Of a stretch of DNA of 64,000 nt, positions 49,976-60,051 are shown in pieces; within the stretch, counting starts at the first letter, position 1, and every line of letters begins with the position of its first letter. The notes beneath the pieces are model-generated. The model had not been told where the DNA came from and searched no databases. It worked only from the letters and a program-made list of their open reading frames with translations. This stretch comes from Pseudomonas fluorescens (GTDB taxonomy: Bacteria; Pseudomonadota; Gammaproteobacteria; Pseudomonadales; Pseudomonadaceae). The translations under genes were made by a program, and so were the position numbers. The DNA lies in contig NZ_JAGGOF010000062.1 of the NCBI RefSeq assembly GCF_018614775.1, positions 1-64,000 on the forward strand, in the 5' to 3' direction.

Positions 49976-50025
49976 TGGGCGCTTTCCCGTGCCATAAACT
50001 CCGCTGCGCGGGTTCCAAGCATGCA

Positions 50026-52089
50026 TCAGGTCAGCAGGTGCCCCGGATCGACCTCCGGTGCCACCCCAACCAGCCCTATCCCGGCGTCGGGGGCAAAGAT
50101 CATGTCTTCTTCGTCAAGGCTCTCCCGCCAATCACCGGCAATCGCGATCTGGAACCAGTGGCCTTGCGCGTCTGCTTCCATATTGGTCAGATACGTGCGG
50201 TCCAGTTCCTTGTTGTAAGCCATCTTCAGCGTCGTGTCCGTACCGTCTCCGAAGCCGGTATAGCCCAGGGCCGAGACATCGATCCTGTCGTCAACCGTGA
50301 AGCCTTCGATAAGATCGGCAAAGCTCTGGCTGTCAGTACGGTAGCTGTCCTCGGTAGAGGTATAGCGGAACACGTCATCGTTTTGATGATGATCGGTCCA
50401 CAACGATAGGTCGGTTCTGTCCCCGCCGTTAAGGCGGTCAGCGCCCCGGCCGCCGATGATGACGTCGGCTCCAGCGCCGCCGTTGATACGGTCGTTGCCG
50501 TCCAGGCCGTAGATGATCTCAGACAAGGCAGAGCCGGTAATCGTATCCCTGGCAGACGTACCTTCGACCGTGGGCGCGGTGAACACCAGGTTGGTGCTGT
50601 TCAACTGCCCCACCAGATTGCCATCAAACGCCAGTTCAAACCGGTGCCCTGCCGCATCGACGTCATAGCTCTTGAGGTAGGTGCGAGTCCCGTCTGCGCT
50701 GGCCTGGACGGCCAAGGTGCCGTCATGGCCGTTGCCGAGGCCGGTGAAGCCGAGGGCGATCAGGTCGACGCGGTCCCGGGTGGCGTCGAAGTCCTGGATT
50801 CGGTCGCTGCTGTTTTGCGTATCGGTGCGGAAACTGTCGCTCAGCTCGGTGAAGCGGAAGATGTCGGCGCCAGCGCCACCTTGCAGAACGTCGCGCCCAC
50901 CGTTGCCTTGGAGCACGTCATCACCCGCCAGGCCGTGGATGATTTCGGCGGCATCAGTACCCTGCAGGATTTCCTCGCCGGCGTATCCGTCTATATGGTG
51001 CTTGCCGTCCTGGCTGCCGAAGCGGGTATCTACACTGCCATCCGCGTTCAAGCGGATGAGGCTGAAATCCCCGTCGTTCGTGCCGGCCGCCACGATCTTG
51101 CCATCGGCTTGTACCGTCAACGCTACGGGCGTGTCGGCCTCGAAGGTCACCGTGCCATTGGCACCAAAGCGGGTGTCGAAGGAACCGTCAGCGTTAAGCC
51201 GCACCACAGTGGTCAAGGCGTCGCCTTCACCATGCCCCATGACGATGATCTTGCCATCCGCTTGCAGGGCCACCACCGAGTCTTCGCCAAACCCCATGGC
51301 AGGGCTCAGGTGAAGGACACCGTTGTTGCCGAAATGGGTGTCCAACTGTCCATCGGGGCTGAAGCGCTGCAAGGCGTATGTCGGATCACCCGCGCCGGCA
51401 GCATTGTACGCAGCCCCGACCACGACACTGCCATCGGCCTGCACCGCAGTCGAGATCCCGCCATTGTAATAGGCGTCTGCGGGAATGCTGACGGTCAGCA
51501 CGCCGTTGTCGCCAAAGCCATCGACTAAAGTGCCGTCATTGCCGATCTTGGTCACCGTGGCCTGGTCAAACCCGCGGGCGCTGACCTGGAATGTGCCATC
51601 GGTATTGGCCGTCAGGTCGATGTCTTTGAAGTCGTGGCTGATACCGATGGTCATGGCGCCGTTTTGACCGAAGCTAGCATCGCGTGTCCCGTCGCTGTTG
51701 AAGCGTTCCACCTGTACGCTGGTGTTCTGGGCGATGGCGATAAGCACTTTGCCATCGGGCTGCACCGCCGTCAGTTCATAGCGCGACGCCGGGGCTATCG
51801 CGGCCGGTATCAGGTCGATACCGCCGTCATGGAAGCTGGTATCCAGGCTGCCATCGGCATTCAGGCGGATGACGGAATGGTTCTGTTCGTAGCCGTAGCT
51901 TTCCTCGCCGGGCGCCCCGGGGTACCCCCACGCAAGGTACTCGGTATAGCCACCCACCAGTATCTTGCCGTCCGGCTGGATAACGATGCTCTGGTTATCA
52001 TCGAACTGGCCGGTGAGGTCGACCTGGACAGTGCCAGGGCCTGTCCTCACCGTATGGGTACTTGCCGTCGTGCTATCGATAGTTGCCAT
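50026..52089 (-). CDS. Delta-60 repeat and RTX calcium-binding protein
   Basis: 687 residues. The first 370 residues hold about six delta-60 repeats of the form RLNADGSxDTxFGxNG with interleaved QxDGKIxVxG, likely a beta-propeller. The C-terminal half holds two RTX (GGxGxDxL) clusters (LQGNGGRDVLQGGAGAD and INGGAGADVIIGGRGAD), each followed by a serralysin-type C-terminal domain. No signal peptide; RTX repeats point to type I secretion, but no T1SS genes are in the window. Function unknown: surface or matrix binding is a guess. No catalytic motif was seen. Confidence 0.85.
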   Translation of the reverse strand: MATIDSTTASTHTVRTGPGTVQVDLTGQFDDNQSIVIQPDGKILVGGYTEYLAWGYPGAPGEESYGYEQNHSVIRLNADGSLDTSFHDGGIDLIPAAIAPASRYELTAVQPDGKVLIAIAQNTSVQVERFNSDGTRDASFGQNGAMTIGISHDFKDIDLTANTDGTFQVSARGFDQATVTKIGNDGTLVDGFGDNGVLTVSIPADAYYNGGISTAVQADGSVVVGAAYNAAGAGDPTYALQRFSPDGQLDTHFGNNGVLHLSPAMGFGEDSVVALQADGKIIVMGHGEGDALTTVVRLNADGSFDTRFGANGTVTFEADTPVALTVQADGKIVAAGTNDGDFSLIRLNADGSVDTRFGSQDGKHHIDGYAGEEILQGTDAAEIIHGLAGDDVLQGNGGRDVLQGGAGADIFRFTELSDSFRTDTQNSSDRIQDFDATRDRVDLIALGFTGLGNGHDGTLAVQASADGTRTYLKSYDVDAAGHRFELAFDGNLVGQLNSTNLVFTAPTVEGTSARDTITGSALSEIIYGLDGNDRINGGAGADVIIGGRGADRLNGGDRTDLSLWTDHHQNDDVFRYTSTEDSYRTDSQSFADLIEGFTVDDRIDVSALGYTGFGDGTDTTLKMAYNKELDRTYLTNMEADAQGHWFQIAIAGDWRESLDEEDMIFAPDAGIGLVGVAPEVDPGHLLT

Positions 52090-52265
52090 GAGTTTAATCC
52101 TTTAAAGGGGTGGGATTCGTCACGCTAGTAGAGCAATTAGGATTTGCCCCCTGCCCCAATCGTTCCCACGAGCTGCGTTCGATCCATGGTTTTTCGTAGC
52201 CGGCTGGCTTCGCTAACGGGCCGGGAAAGCCATGATTTCCTGGGCGATACCCGATGCAGGGGTGT

Positions 52266-52297
52266 GAAAAAGCCGCGGTAATACGCGGCTTTTTTGT
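52266..52297 (-). terminator. Terminator after the Gly-rich protein gene
   Basis: AAAAAGCCGCGGT and CGCGGCTTTTTT form a stem with T- and A-tracts on both sides, 44 bases beyond the stop of the minus-strand gene at 52341. The rest of the gap (52090-52265) shows only short inverted fragments. Confidence 0.85.
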
Positions 52298-52340
52298 GGG
52301 TATCAACCTGTCCCGAGCGAGCCCCCCCTCAGACGGGCGG

Positions 52341-52928
52341 TTAGAACAGGTAGCCCATGTAGACCGCCGTGCCGCCACCGGCCTGCACGCCGGCGTTCAT
52401 GCCGGCCATGACCACCGCGCCCTTGGCCGACTGCAGCAACTGCCGGTTGACGGTGCTGGCAGCAATGATCGAAGTCGCCGGGCTGGCGTTCAAGGCCACT
52501 GACAACGCCAGCAGCTTCGGATCAAGCCCGAACAACAGCGCTGTAGCCGAACCACCAACCACCAGGCCTCCTCCCACTTCGGTGTACATGCAGGGGCCGG
52601 TGATGTCGTCTTCGGTCAAGTCACGGGCGGCCAGCGCGTCGCTGACAAACACCTTGCCGAAGCTGGGGAAAGCTTCTGCCGCGCCGGCCGCCCCCACGCT
52701 CTTGCCCTTGATCTGGATGTTGACCTTGCCGAAGCGCGGCAGCCGCGCGCCAAATCCGGCCCCTACCCCGACGCCGCCATAGCGATAGCTGACGTCCTTG
52801 CCCTCGGGCGAACGGAGGATGATCGAACCGCCACTGCCCGCCACCAGGGCCACGGTCAGGCCGCCACCGCTGGCGGTCTGGTACGCCCAGCGACTGGCAT
52901 TGACCGGGATCGGAATGTTGTAGCTCAT
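52341..52928 (-). CDS. Unrecognised glycine/alanine-rich protein
   Basis: 195 residues starting MSYNIPIPVNASRWAYQTASG. Long small-residue runs (GGVGVGAGFGARLP, VVGGSATALLFG) suggest beta-rich or membrane-interacting segments; there is no signal peptide and I do not recognise a family. It follows the DUF3592 gene by 3 bases on the same strand, so both are one operon. It could be an effector-like or cargo protein, but nothing proves this. Confidence 0.65.
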   Translation of the reverse strand: MSYNIPIPVNASRWAYQTASGGGLTVALVAGSGGSIILRSPEGKDVSYRYGGVGVGAGFGARLPRFGKVNIQIKGKSVGAAGAAEAFPSFGKVFVSDALAARDLTEDDITGPCMYTEVGGGLVVGGSATALLFGLDPKLLALSVALNASPATSIIAASTVNRQLLQSAKGAVVMAGMNAGVQAGGGTAVYMGYLF

Positions 52929-52931
52929 GCT

Positions 52932-53375
52932 TCAAAGTCCTTTATGTGAATGAACTGCACGGCGGCCGCGCTGGCGGGTGACGTTTGCCAGACCTGCGCA
53001 GGCGAACATGAGACCCAGCGCCCCCAGTAACCCGGAAGGCCCCCATAATGCACCCGAATCATCAATGACAGCGCTGCCGGCTGGCTGCTCGGGCAGGTAA
53101 TGGACGCGGACCGGCTGCCCCGGTTGGTAGCCGAATATCAGGCCGCCCTGGGGATAAGAGACTTTTTCACCCTTGTCGCTGGTGAAGGTGATTTCAGGGT
53201 GCGAACCGCCCGCATTGAGGCGGCTGACGATGCCGTCGGCGGTCTGCGCGTGGGCGAGGAATTCGCGGCGGTCAAGCAAGAGATTGACGGCGATAACCAG
53301 CAGGACGACACCGATCAGGGCGAACAGCAGGCTCAGCAATGTCTTCCCGAGGGATGAAGGGATGTCGTTAGCCAT
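52932..53375 (-). CDS. DUF3592 domain-containing membrane protein
   Basis: 147 residues. N-terminal membrane helix (LLSLLFALIGVVLLVIAVNLLL), a DUF3592 extracytoplasmic domain (FGYQPGQPVRVHYLPEQP is typical), and a C-terminal helix (LLGALGLMFACAGLA). The role is unknown. The ATG at 53375 gives MANDIPSSLGK; the longer frame runs into a REP element. Confidence 0.8.
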   Translation of the reverse strand: MANDIPSSLGKTLLSLLFALIGVVLLVIAVNLLLDRREFLAHAQTADGIVSRLNAGGSHPEITFTSDKGEKVSYPQGGLIFGYQPGQPVRVHYLPEQPAGSAVIDDSGALWGPSGLLGALGLMFACAGLANVTRQRGRRAVHSHKGL

Positions 53376-53433
53376 GGCTTGTCTCGATATCGTCCATGAA
53401 AGAGGGGCATCAGGATAACAAGAAGTGTCGCTC

Positions 53434-53457
53434 TGTGGGAGCGGGCTCGCTCCCACA
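53434..53457. repeat. Compact palindromic REP
   Basis: TGTGGGAGCGGGCTCGCTCCCACA: a REP arm collapsed to a near-perfect 24-base palindrome, between the DUF3592 gene and the TerC gene. Confidence 0.75.
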
Positions 53458-53480
53458 TCAGGTTTGACCTTGCCTTATTC

Positions 53481-55034
53481 CTACCTGTGCTTACGCAACA
53501 ACACCCTCGTCACGCGGCGCTCCTGCACCTGCGTTACCGTCATGCTCCACGCCTGCCAATCGAGCTTATCGCCAATCATTGGCAAACGATCCAGCAGGCT
53601 CATGACCAACCCCGCGAGCGTCTGGTAATCCTCCGTCGCGTGCGCCTGGAAACCGATGTGTTCGCGGATCTGGCTGAGGTTCAGCGCACCGCTGACCAAG
53701 TAAGCGCCCTCCTCCTGCGCGAGGATGTTCGGGCCGTCGATTTCACTGGCATCGGGCAACTCACCGGCGATCGATTCCAGGATGTCAGTCATGGTCACCA
53801 GCCCGATGAAATCACCAAACTCGTTCACCACGAACGCGATATGCGTCGAGGCTGTGCGCATCTGCTCCAACGCGTTGAGGATCGTGAAGCTGTCGAGCAG
53901 GTTGATGGCTTTACGGGCAATGACTTCCAGGTTGGGTTCGTTACCGGCCAACAATTCCTTGAACAGTTCCTTTTTATGGACGAACCCCAGGGGTTCATCC
54001 ACCCGCCCGTCGCGGATCAACGGCAGCCTTGAGTAGGACGAATGCATCAGCTTCGTGCGAATTTCCTCCGGCGCGTCGGCCAAGTCAATGTGGTCGACCT
54101 CCGCACGCGGCGTCATCACCGCACGGATCGGACGCTCCGCCAGCTGCAGCACCCCGCTGATCATCACGCGTTCGCGCCGATCGAACACCTGCTCGACCTC
54201 ATCGCTGGCGAGCATGTCGGCGATTTCCTCACCCACTTCTTCGGCACTCAACTTTTGCCCACCGAGCAAACGCAACACCGCATGAGCGGTCCGCTCGCGC
54301 ATGGGCCGCCGCCCTTGCAGGCTCTTCTTGCGCCGCGAGCGGGCCAATTGGTTGAACACCTCGATCAGGATCGAGAAGCCAATCGCGGCATAGAGGTAGC
54401 CTTTTGGAATGTGAAAGCCCAGGCCCTCCGCCGTCAGGCTGAAACCGATCATCATCAGAAAGCCCAGGCAGAGCATGATGACCGTGGGGTGCGAGTTGAC
54501 GAATCGGGTCAGCGGCTTGCTCGCGATGATCATCAGGCCGATGGAGAAGATCACCGCGATCATCATGACCGACAGGTGTTCCACCATGCCCACGGCGGTG
54601 ATCACAGCGTCCAGCGAGAAGACCGCATCGAGCACCACGATCTGCGCCACGATCGGCCAGAACAACGCATAGGCGGCGTTGCCGGAACGTTGCGCCACAT
54701 GGCCTTCCAGCCGCTCATGCAACTCCATGGTCGCCTTGAACAGCAGGAAAACGCCACCGAACAGCATGATCAGGTCCCGGCCCGAGAAGGTCTTGGCGAA
54801 AACTTCGAACAACGGCTCGGTCAGGGTCACCATCCAGGAAATACTGGCCAGCAGGCCCAGGCGCATCAACAACGCGAGGGACAGGCCGATCACCCTGGCA
54901 CGATCGCGCTGCTCTGGCGGTAACTTGTCCGCCAGGATGGCAATGAATACGAGGTTATCGATGCCGAGCACCAGCTCCAGCACGATCAGGGTCAGCAGGC
55001 CAAGCCATGCCGTGGGGTCTGCGATCCATTCCAT
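53481..55034 (-). CDS. TerC family membrane protein with CBS and CorC/HlyC domains
   Basis: 517 residues. The N-terminal half is a TerC-type transporter ([20 protein letters not shown] with acidic residues inside helices, seven membrane segments). A CBS pair ([15 protein letters not shown]..., [16 protein letters not shown]) and a C-terminal CorC/HlyC domain follow, as in E. coli YoaE/YegH. Probably exports or handles a metal ion, with nucleotide-sensing CBS control; the ion is not readable. Monocistronic. Confidence 0.9.
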   Translation of the reverse strand: MEWIADPTAWLGLLTLIVLELVLGIDNLVFIAILADKLPPEQRDRARVIGLSLALLMRLGLLASISWMVTLTEPLFEVFAKTFSGRDLIMLFGGVFLLFKATMELHERLEGHVAQRSGNAAYALFWPIVAQIVVLDAVFSLDAVITAVGMVEHLSVMMIAVIFSIGLMIIASKPLTRFVNSHPTVIMLCLGFLMMIGFSLTAEGLGFHIPKGYLYAAIGFSILIEVFNQLARSRRKKSLQGRRPMRERTAHAVLRLLGGQKLSAEEVGEEIADMLASDEVEQVFDRRERVMISGVLQLAERPIRAVMTPRAEVDHIDLADAPEEIRTKLMHSSYSRLPLIRDGRVDEPLGFVHKKELFKELLAGNEPNLEVIARKAINLLDSFTILNALEQMRTASTHIAFVVNEFGDFIGLVTMTDILESIAGELPDASEIDGPNILAQEEGAYLVSGALNLSQIREHIGFQAHATEDYQTLAGLVMSLLDRLPMIGDKLDWQAWSMTVTQVQERRVTRVLLRKHR

Positions 55035-55440
55035 GGGATTACTCGCTCCCTCGCAATGGCTTTAGATTGATGCAGGGTGTGGGATGAGAAAAGCGACTGG
55101 GAGGCTCCACGAGGGTGTTCATATCGACCTGAAAGAAATTAGGGATAAAAATCCTACAGTCTTTCGGGACACTTCATACGCGACGAATCATTACAGAATC
55201 TGACAAGCAGACTCGAAGCCGAATCGGTGCGGCCGCCAAAAAGATCAGGGCAAAACTGCCGACGCCTGAATATCGGGCAGATGGGCAATGTGCCATTTTT
55301 TAGTGCAGCGAGGCCATCGCTTGGCCTGCTATCGATTTGGAAAGAAAACCCTCACTGGGCAAGGTGATAGCGCAACGCCATGGTCTGAATCTTGCCTTGT
55401 AAATGCCCTACGACGCGGCTCCTTACAAAGGGGACCGAGA
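55035..55440. other. Gene-free region between the TerC gene and a small ORF
   Basis: About 400 bases between divergent units without a convincing coding frame. It must contain the TerC promoter on the minus strand and probably the promoter for the chemoreceptor unit. No clear -35/-10 pair, sigma-28 site or structured RNA was recognised. Confidence 0.4.
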
Positions 55441-55533
55441 ATGGGAAGTTTCGCTACAGAGCTGGCCCACAGAGCCGATTTGGACAAACTTTCGAAGCCT
55501 TTTAAAAGGGCACCCGTTTCAGCACTTGTGTAG
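55441..55533 (+). CDS. Possible small ORF (30 residues) upstream of the chemoreceptor
   Basis: [20 protein letters not shown]... ending at TAG. AAAGGGGA lies about 6 bases before the ATG, a very good ribosome-binding site that makes translation plausible. The small protein has no recognised family. It lies 43 bases before the chemoreceptor start and could be a leader peptide. Alternatively chance. Confidence 0.35.
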   Translation: MGSFATELAHRADLDKLSKPFKRAPVSALV

Positions 55534-55576
55534 AAACGCACAATTAGAGTGCAAGGGTGTTCAGGGGAGTATGGGC

Positions 55577-57634
55577 ATGCAGGCGTTTCTATCACCGGGC
55601 ATCAGACTCTTGGGACATTTCGGCTTCGCCCGAAAATTCCAGCTGTTGTTCCTGCTTTTCATCCTGCCACTCATGGGCAGCCTGTGGCTTATCGGCCAGG
55701 ACTATCGCGACAAACTCAGCCTGATTTCCGGGGAGCGCGCCGGGGTACGTCAACTGCTGGCCCTGGATAACCTGGACAATCTGCTCACCGCCCAGCGCAA
55801 CCGTGCGGCGCGCTGGCGAGCCACGGAAACCAATCGACAACCGACCCCCGCAACCTTGGCCGCCATGGCGGCTTTCGATGCCGTGCAGCCGGCCCTCAAC
55901 CAGGCCGCCAGCGACCTGGGCAACACGTTGCAAGGCGAAGGCGCCGAAGCCGACACCCTGGCTCGCTTTCAAGCGTTGCAGAACAGCCTCAACGGCCTGG
56001 ATTCGAAAAGCCTGGGCGCGGTGGGTTGGTGGCCGGACGGCTATGACCGATTCACCACCTCCCTCAGCGCCTTGCAAGCCTTGCGCGAACAAATGGTGAT
56101 GGACAACCGACTGACCCTCGCCTCCTGGCTGGAAACGTATCTGCTGACCCAGATCTCCACCCAACAGACGCCGGACCTGATCGAACGGGTCGGCCGCCTG
56201 ACCAGTGTCGGCCAGGCGTCGGTGGTATCAGGTCAGTTCTCTTTGCAAAGCCGCCTGCAACTGCGGGACCTGCGCAGCCGCATCGGCGACGCCCGGGATC
56301 AGTTGGTCAAGACCGGTGGGCTGCTGGAAGCGCACCTGCCCAGCGACCTGCAAACCTGGGCCGGACAATACCAGGGCAGCCTGAAAAACCTGGATGCCGG
56401 CCTGAAAGTGCTGGATGACGGCGTGTTCGGTGGCTCCATCTCGCTCAAGCCGGAAGCCTTCGAGAAACACATGGATGCGCTCCTGGCCGACCTGGCGACC
56501 CTGCGCCAACAGTCCCTGGTGGCCCTGGATACCCGGCTGGACCACTACCATGGCTCGGCCATCCGCCAGTTCACCCTGGTAGCGACAGTGTTGGGCTGCC
56601 TGCTGCTGGCGGCGCTCTACCTGTTTGTTTGCCTGCAAGCGTCGATCCGGCGCAGCGCCAGCGGTATCACCCTGCTGGCCGAAGCCCTGCGTGACGGCAA
56701 TCTCAGCCTGCAAGTGTCGGTGCAGGGGCGCGATGAGTTGGCGGCCATCAGCACCGCCCTCAACGTCGCCGTGGTGCAGTTGCGCAACAGCCTGCTGGGG
56801 GTGGATCACGAAACGTTGCAACTGAGCAATGCCGTGCGCACCCTCAATACCCATTCGAGCGGCGCCCTGGGCGAAGTCGAAGCCCAACAGATGCAGATCA
56901 GCCAGATAGCTGCCGCGGCGACCCAACTGGCCGCCACCTCCCAGGGCGTGGCGAAAAGCTGTGAGCAAGCGTCCGATAGCGCCCAGCAGACCCGGCGCAT
57001 CGCCACCGACAGCAGCCGCGACAGCCAGCGCACCACGACCAGCATCCAACAGCTCAACCAGCGCCTCAACGAGACCGCCGCCGCATTGGGCCGGGTCAGC
57101 GAACAGGGGCAACAGATCCAACTGGTGGTCGATACCATTCGTGGCGTGGCCGAGCAAACCAACCTGCTGGCCCTCAATGCCGCCATCGAAGCCGCCCGCG
57201 CCGGGGAACAGGGCCGTGGTTTTGCCGTCGTGGCCGATGAAGTCCGCAGCCTGTCGCAACGCACCCAGTCCTCCACGCAACAGATTGCTGCCACCGTTGA
57301 CAGCCTGCGCGCCACGGTCAACGAAGCGGTCAGCCTGATGGAAGCGGCCTGCGGCCAAGCCCAGACTGATGCCCAAGCCGTCACCGGCCTGGGCGAGCGC
57401 CTGGGAGAAATCGCCAGCGCCGTGCAAAGCGTCACCGATACCCTGGCGCAAATCGCCACCGCCGTGGATGAACAAGCCAGCACCGCCGACGAGGTCAGCA
57501 GCAATATCCAGCAGGTCGACCAGGCCGCAATGCGCTTGCTGGAGGGCGCGCGGGCAGTGAACCTGGCGGCGGACACCCTGAGCCAGGGAAGCCAGGCCTT
57601 GAGCGCCAACACGGGGAGATTTCAACTCGGTTGA
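55577..57634 (+). CDS. Methyl-accepting chemotaxis protein
   Basis: 685 residues. First membrane helix at about 18-35 ([20 protein letters not shown]), a helical periplasmic domain of about 300 residues with no recognised Cache signature, second membrane helix ([20 protein letters not shown]), HAMP-like segment, and the signalling coiled coil with [20 protein letters not shown]. The ligand is unknown. AGGGGAG is 7 bases before the ATG at 55577 and only 1 base before the one at 55571, so 55577 is preferred. Confidence 0.88.
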   Translation: MQAFLSPGIRLLGHFGFARKFQLLFLLFILPLMGSLWLIGQDYRDKLSLISGERAGVRQLLALDNLDNLLTAQRNRAARWRATETNRQPTPATLAAMAAFDAVQPALNQAASDLGNTLQGEGAEADTLARFQALQNSLNGLDSKSLGAVGWWPDGYDRFTTSLSALQALREQMVMDNRLTLASWLETYLLTQISTQQTPDLIERVGRLTSVGQASVVSGQFSLQSRLQLRDLRSRIGDARDQLVKTGGLLEAHLPSDLQTWAGQYQGSLKNLDAGLKVLDDGVFGGSISLKPEAFEKHMDALLADLATLRQQSLVALDTRLDHYHGSAIRQFTLVATVLGCLLLAALYLFVCLQASIRRSASGITLLAEALRDGNLSLQVSVQGRDELAAISTALNVAVVQLRNSLLGVDHETLQLSNAVRTLNTHSSGALGEVEAQQMQISQIAAAATQLAATSQGVAKSCEQASDSAQQTRRIATDSSRDSQRTTTSIQQLNQRLNETAAALGRVSEQGQQIQLVVDTIRGVAEQTNLLALNAAIEAARAGEQGRGFAVVADEVRSLSQRTQSSTQQIAATVDSLRATVNEAVSLMEAACGQAQTDAQAVTGLGERLGEIASAVQSVTDTLAQIATAVDEQASTADEVSSNIQQVDQAAMRLLEGARAVNLAADTLSQGSQALSANTGRFQLG

Positions 57635-57737
57635 CCGGCATTTGCAGCGAGGATGGATAAGCGGTTGAAAGCGCAGAGAAATATTTCAGATTTACGCTTG
57701 ACACATCTTCGTTACCGGCGAATAATGCGCGCCACTT

Positions 57738-57814
57738 GGCTACATAGCTCAGTTGGTTAGAGCATAGCATTCATAATGCTGGGGTCCGGGGTTCAAGTCC
57801 CTGTGTAGCCACCA
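57738..57814 (+). tRNA. tRNA-Met (elongator, anticodon CAU)
   Basis: 77 bases including CCA. Acceptor GGCTACA/TGTAGCC, D-arm AGCTCAGTTGGTTAGAGC, anticodon CAT at 57772-57774, T-arm GGGGTTCAAGTCCC. Closely resembles the E. coli elongator tRNA-Met. A terminator follows. Confidence 0.95.
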
Positions 57815-57819
57815 AGTAC

Positions 57820-57857
57820 TAAAAACGGCTTATCGAAAGATAGGCCGTTTTTTTATG
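57820..57857 (+). terminator. Terminator after tRNA-Met
   Basis: AAAAACGGCTTATC and GATAGGCCGTTTTTTT pair around GAAA, 6 bases beyond the tRNA. Confidence 0.9.
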
Positions 57858-57984
57858 CCTCGGGAAAAGCAACCTGGCAAAGCTTGACTCCTTGCCACGG
57901 GGTTCTTCAGATGCCGGTTGATTTGCGCCAATCGCCTCGCATCGCTACAGTCGGCCCTACCCCACGCCACGGATGGAGCGACAC

Positions 57985-59829
57985 GTGCCTACACATCACC
58001 CGTCGAACCTTCAACGCCGGGCAGCCGTTTCGCTGCTGGCTGTCGCCCTTGCACTCGTCGCTTGTAAGGCTCCGCCCTCTTCCACCGCCGCGCCTGCATT
58101 GCCCACCGCACCGGAAATCGCCTCCGGCTACCGCACCGACCTGCAGACCCGCCACGCCGACAAGCACATGGCCGCCGCTGCCAATCCGCTGGCGGCTGAG
58201 GCCGGGCGGGAGATGCTGCGGCGCGGCGGCTCGGCCATCGACGCGGCGATTGCCATGCAAGCGGTGCTGACCCTGGTGGAGCCGCAATCCTCCGGCATCG
58301 GCGGCGGTGCATTCATTGTGCTGTGGGACGGCAAGGCCGTGCGCACTTATGACGGTCGCGAAACAGCACCGGCTGGCGCCACTGAAAAGCTTTTCCTGCA
58401 AGCTGACGGCAAACCCATGGCGTTCACCGCCGCGCAGATCGGCGGCCGCTCCGTGGGCACGCCGGGGGTGTTGCGCGCGCTGGAACTGGCCCACCGCAAA
58501 CATGGCCGCCTGAAATGGGCGTCGCTGTTCGAACCGGCCATCGCGCTGGCGGAACAGGGGTTCGCGATCTCGCCCCGGCTGCATTCGATGATCGCGGCCG
58601 ACCCGTCCCTGCCGGGCTCGCCCGACATGGCCGAGTATTTCCTCAACGCCGACGGCAGTCCGAAAGCCGTCGGTACGCTGCTGAAAAACCCGGCATTGGC
58701 CGGTGTGCTCAAGCGCATCGCCAACGAAGGCGCCGATGCGTTGTACCGAGGCACCGTGGCTCAGGAGATCGTCGCCAAGGTGCAAGGCCATGCCAATCCT
58801 GGCAGCCTTTCGCTGGATGATCTCAAAGGCTACGCCGCCCGTGAGCGAGCGCCGCTGTGCACCGACTATAAGCGCTGGCAAATCTGTGGCATGGCGCCGC
58901 CGTCCTCCGGCGGGATCGCCGTGGCGCAAATTCTCGGAACACTACAGGCCCTTGAGCGACGCGACAGCCAGATGGCCCTTGCGCCCCTGAAACCGCTCAA
59001 GACCGATAAGCCCGCGGGCATCGAGCCTGTGCCCGAAGCCGTGCACCTGATCGCCGAAGCTGAGCGCCTGGCCTACGCCGACCGTGCCCAATACGTCGCC
59101 GATCCGGATGTTGTCCCTGTGCCGGTCAAAGGGCTGGTCGACCCCGGTTACCTGGCCAGTCGCGCCAGCCTGATCGGGCCACGCAGCATGGGCGTCGCCA
59201 AGCCCGGTACACCGCCGGGCATTCAAGTGGCCTATGCGCCGGACCGCTCACCGCTGCGCATTTCCACCTCGCAGGTGGTCGCAGTGGATGACCAGGGCGG
59301 CGCCGTGTCCATGACCACCACCGTGGAGTCGGCCTTTGGCTCGCACCTGATGGTTCAGGGATTCATGCTCAATAACCAGATGACCGACTTCTCCTTCATC
59401 CCCGAGGAGAACGGGCAAAAAGTCGCCAACCGCGTCGAGCCTGGCAAACGCCCGCGTTCATCCATGGCACCGACCCTGATCTTCGACCGCCAGAGCGGTG
59501 AGTGGCTGGCCGCCGTCGGTTCACCGGGGGGCTCGCAGATCATCGAATACGTCGCCAAGTCCGTGATCGGCTTGCTGGACTGGAACCTGGACCCGCAAAC
59601 CGCCATCAACCTCCCCAACTTCGGCAGCCGCAATGGCGCCACCGAACTGGAACAGGGACAGTTCAGCCCGACGCTGATCCAGGCGTTGAAAGACAAGGGC
59701 CATGTCGTCAGCGAAATCGACATGACCAGTGGCACCCAGGCGATCGTCCGAGTGCGTGATGCGCACGGGAAAGCGTCACTGGCCGGCGGCGCCGACCCGC
59801 GGCGCGAAGGTCAAGCGCTGGGCGACTGA
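57985..59829 (+). CDS. ggt: Gamma-glutamyltransferase
   Basis: 614 residues, precursor of the Ntn-hydrolase type that cleaves itself into two subunits. The N-terminus has a signal peptide with a lipobox-like LVAC. The nucleophile Thr428 (IST-SQVVAVDD) aligns with E. coli Thr391, followed by GGAVSMTTTVESAFGS and the PPSSGGI and PGKRPRSSMAP motifs. Periplasmic hydrolysis or transpeptidation of glutathione. The ATG at 57973 has no ribosome-binding site; GGAG lies 6 bases before the GTG at 57985, which is chosen. The stop overlaps the converging HTH gene by 19 bases. Confidence 0.9.
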   Translation: MPTHHPSNLQRRAAVSLLAVALALVACKAPPSSTAAPALPTAPEIASGYRTDLQTRHADKHMAAAANPLAAEAGREMLRRGGSAIDAAIAMQAVLTLVEPQSSGIGGGAFIVLWDGKAVRTYDGRETAPAGATEKLFLQADGKPMAFTAAQIGGRSVGTPGVLRALELAHRKHGRLKWASLFEPAIALAEQGFAISPRLHSMIAADPSLPGSPDMAEYFLNADGSPKAVGTLLKNPALAGVLKRIANEGADALYRGTVAQEIVAKVQGHANPGSLSLDDLKGYAARERAPLCTDYKRWQICGMAPPSSGGIAVAQILGTLQALERRDSQMALAPLKPLKTDKPAGIEPVPEAVHLIAEAERLAYADRAQYVADPDVVPVPVKGLVDPGYLASRASLIGPRSMGVAKPGTPPGIQVAYAPDRSPLRISTSQVVAVDDQGGAVSMTTTVESAFGSHLMVQGFMLNNQMTDFSFIPEENGQKVANRVEPGKRPRSSMAPTLIFDRQSGEWLAAVGSPGGSQIIEYVAKSVIGLLDWNLDPQTAINLPNFGSRNGATELEQGQFSPTLIQALKDKGHVVSEIDMTSGTQAIVRVRDAHGKASLAGGADPRREGQALGD

Positions 59830-60044
59830 TCGGCATTGCCCTGCGGCTGATAGACCAGCAGGTCAGCAGGCTGACAGTGCAGGTAGCTGCAGATGGCTTC
59901 GAGGGTCGCCAGGCGTATGCCCTTGACCTTTCCTTGTTTGAGCAAGGAAAGGTTGGCTTCCGTAATGCCAATGGCGGCGGCCAGGTCCTTGGACTTGACT
60001 TTGCGCAGCGCCAGCATCACATCAAGTTGAATCACGATAGGCAT
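59811..60044 (-). CDS. XRE-family helix-turn-helix regulator (YozG-like)
   Basis: 77 residues: almost entirely a Cro/C1-type HTH (VMLALRKVKSKDLAAAIGIT, then LSLLKQGKVKGIRLATLE). A small DNA-binding repressor of the kind encoded after DUF2975 membrane proteins. The ATG at 60044 is preferred over codons further upstream. It follows the DUF2975 gene by 7 bases, so the two are co-transcribed. Confidence 0.88.
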   Translation of the reverse strand: MPIVIQLDVMLALRKVKSKDLAAAIGITEANLSLLKQGKVKGIRLATLEAICSYLHCQPADLLVYQPQGNADQSPSA

Positions 60045-60051
60045 GGGTATC

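Noticed and set aside
55454..55481. Sigma-28 (FliA) promoter for the second chemoreceptor
   Set aside because: GCCGATTT is a fair -10, but CTACA at the -35 position does not match TAAA.
57973..57984. ATG start for gamma-glutamyltransferase
   Set aside because: No ribosome-binding site before it; GGAG is properly spaced for the GTG at 57985. The difference is only four codons, so this remains uncertain.
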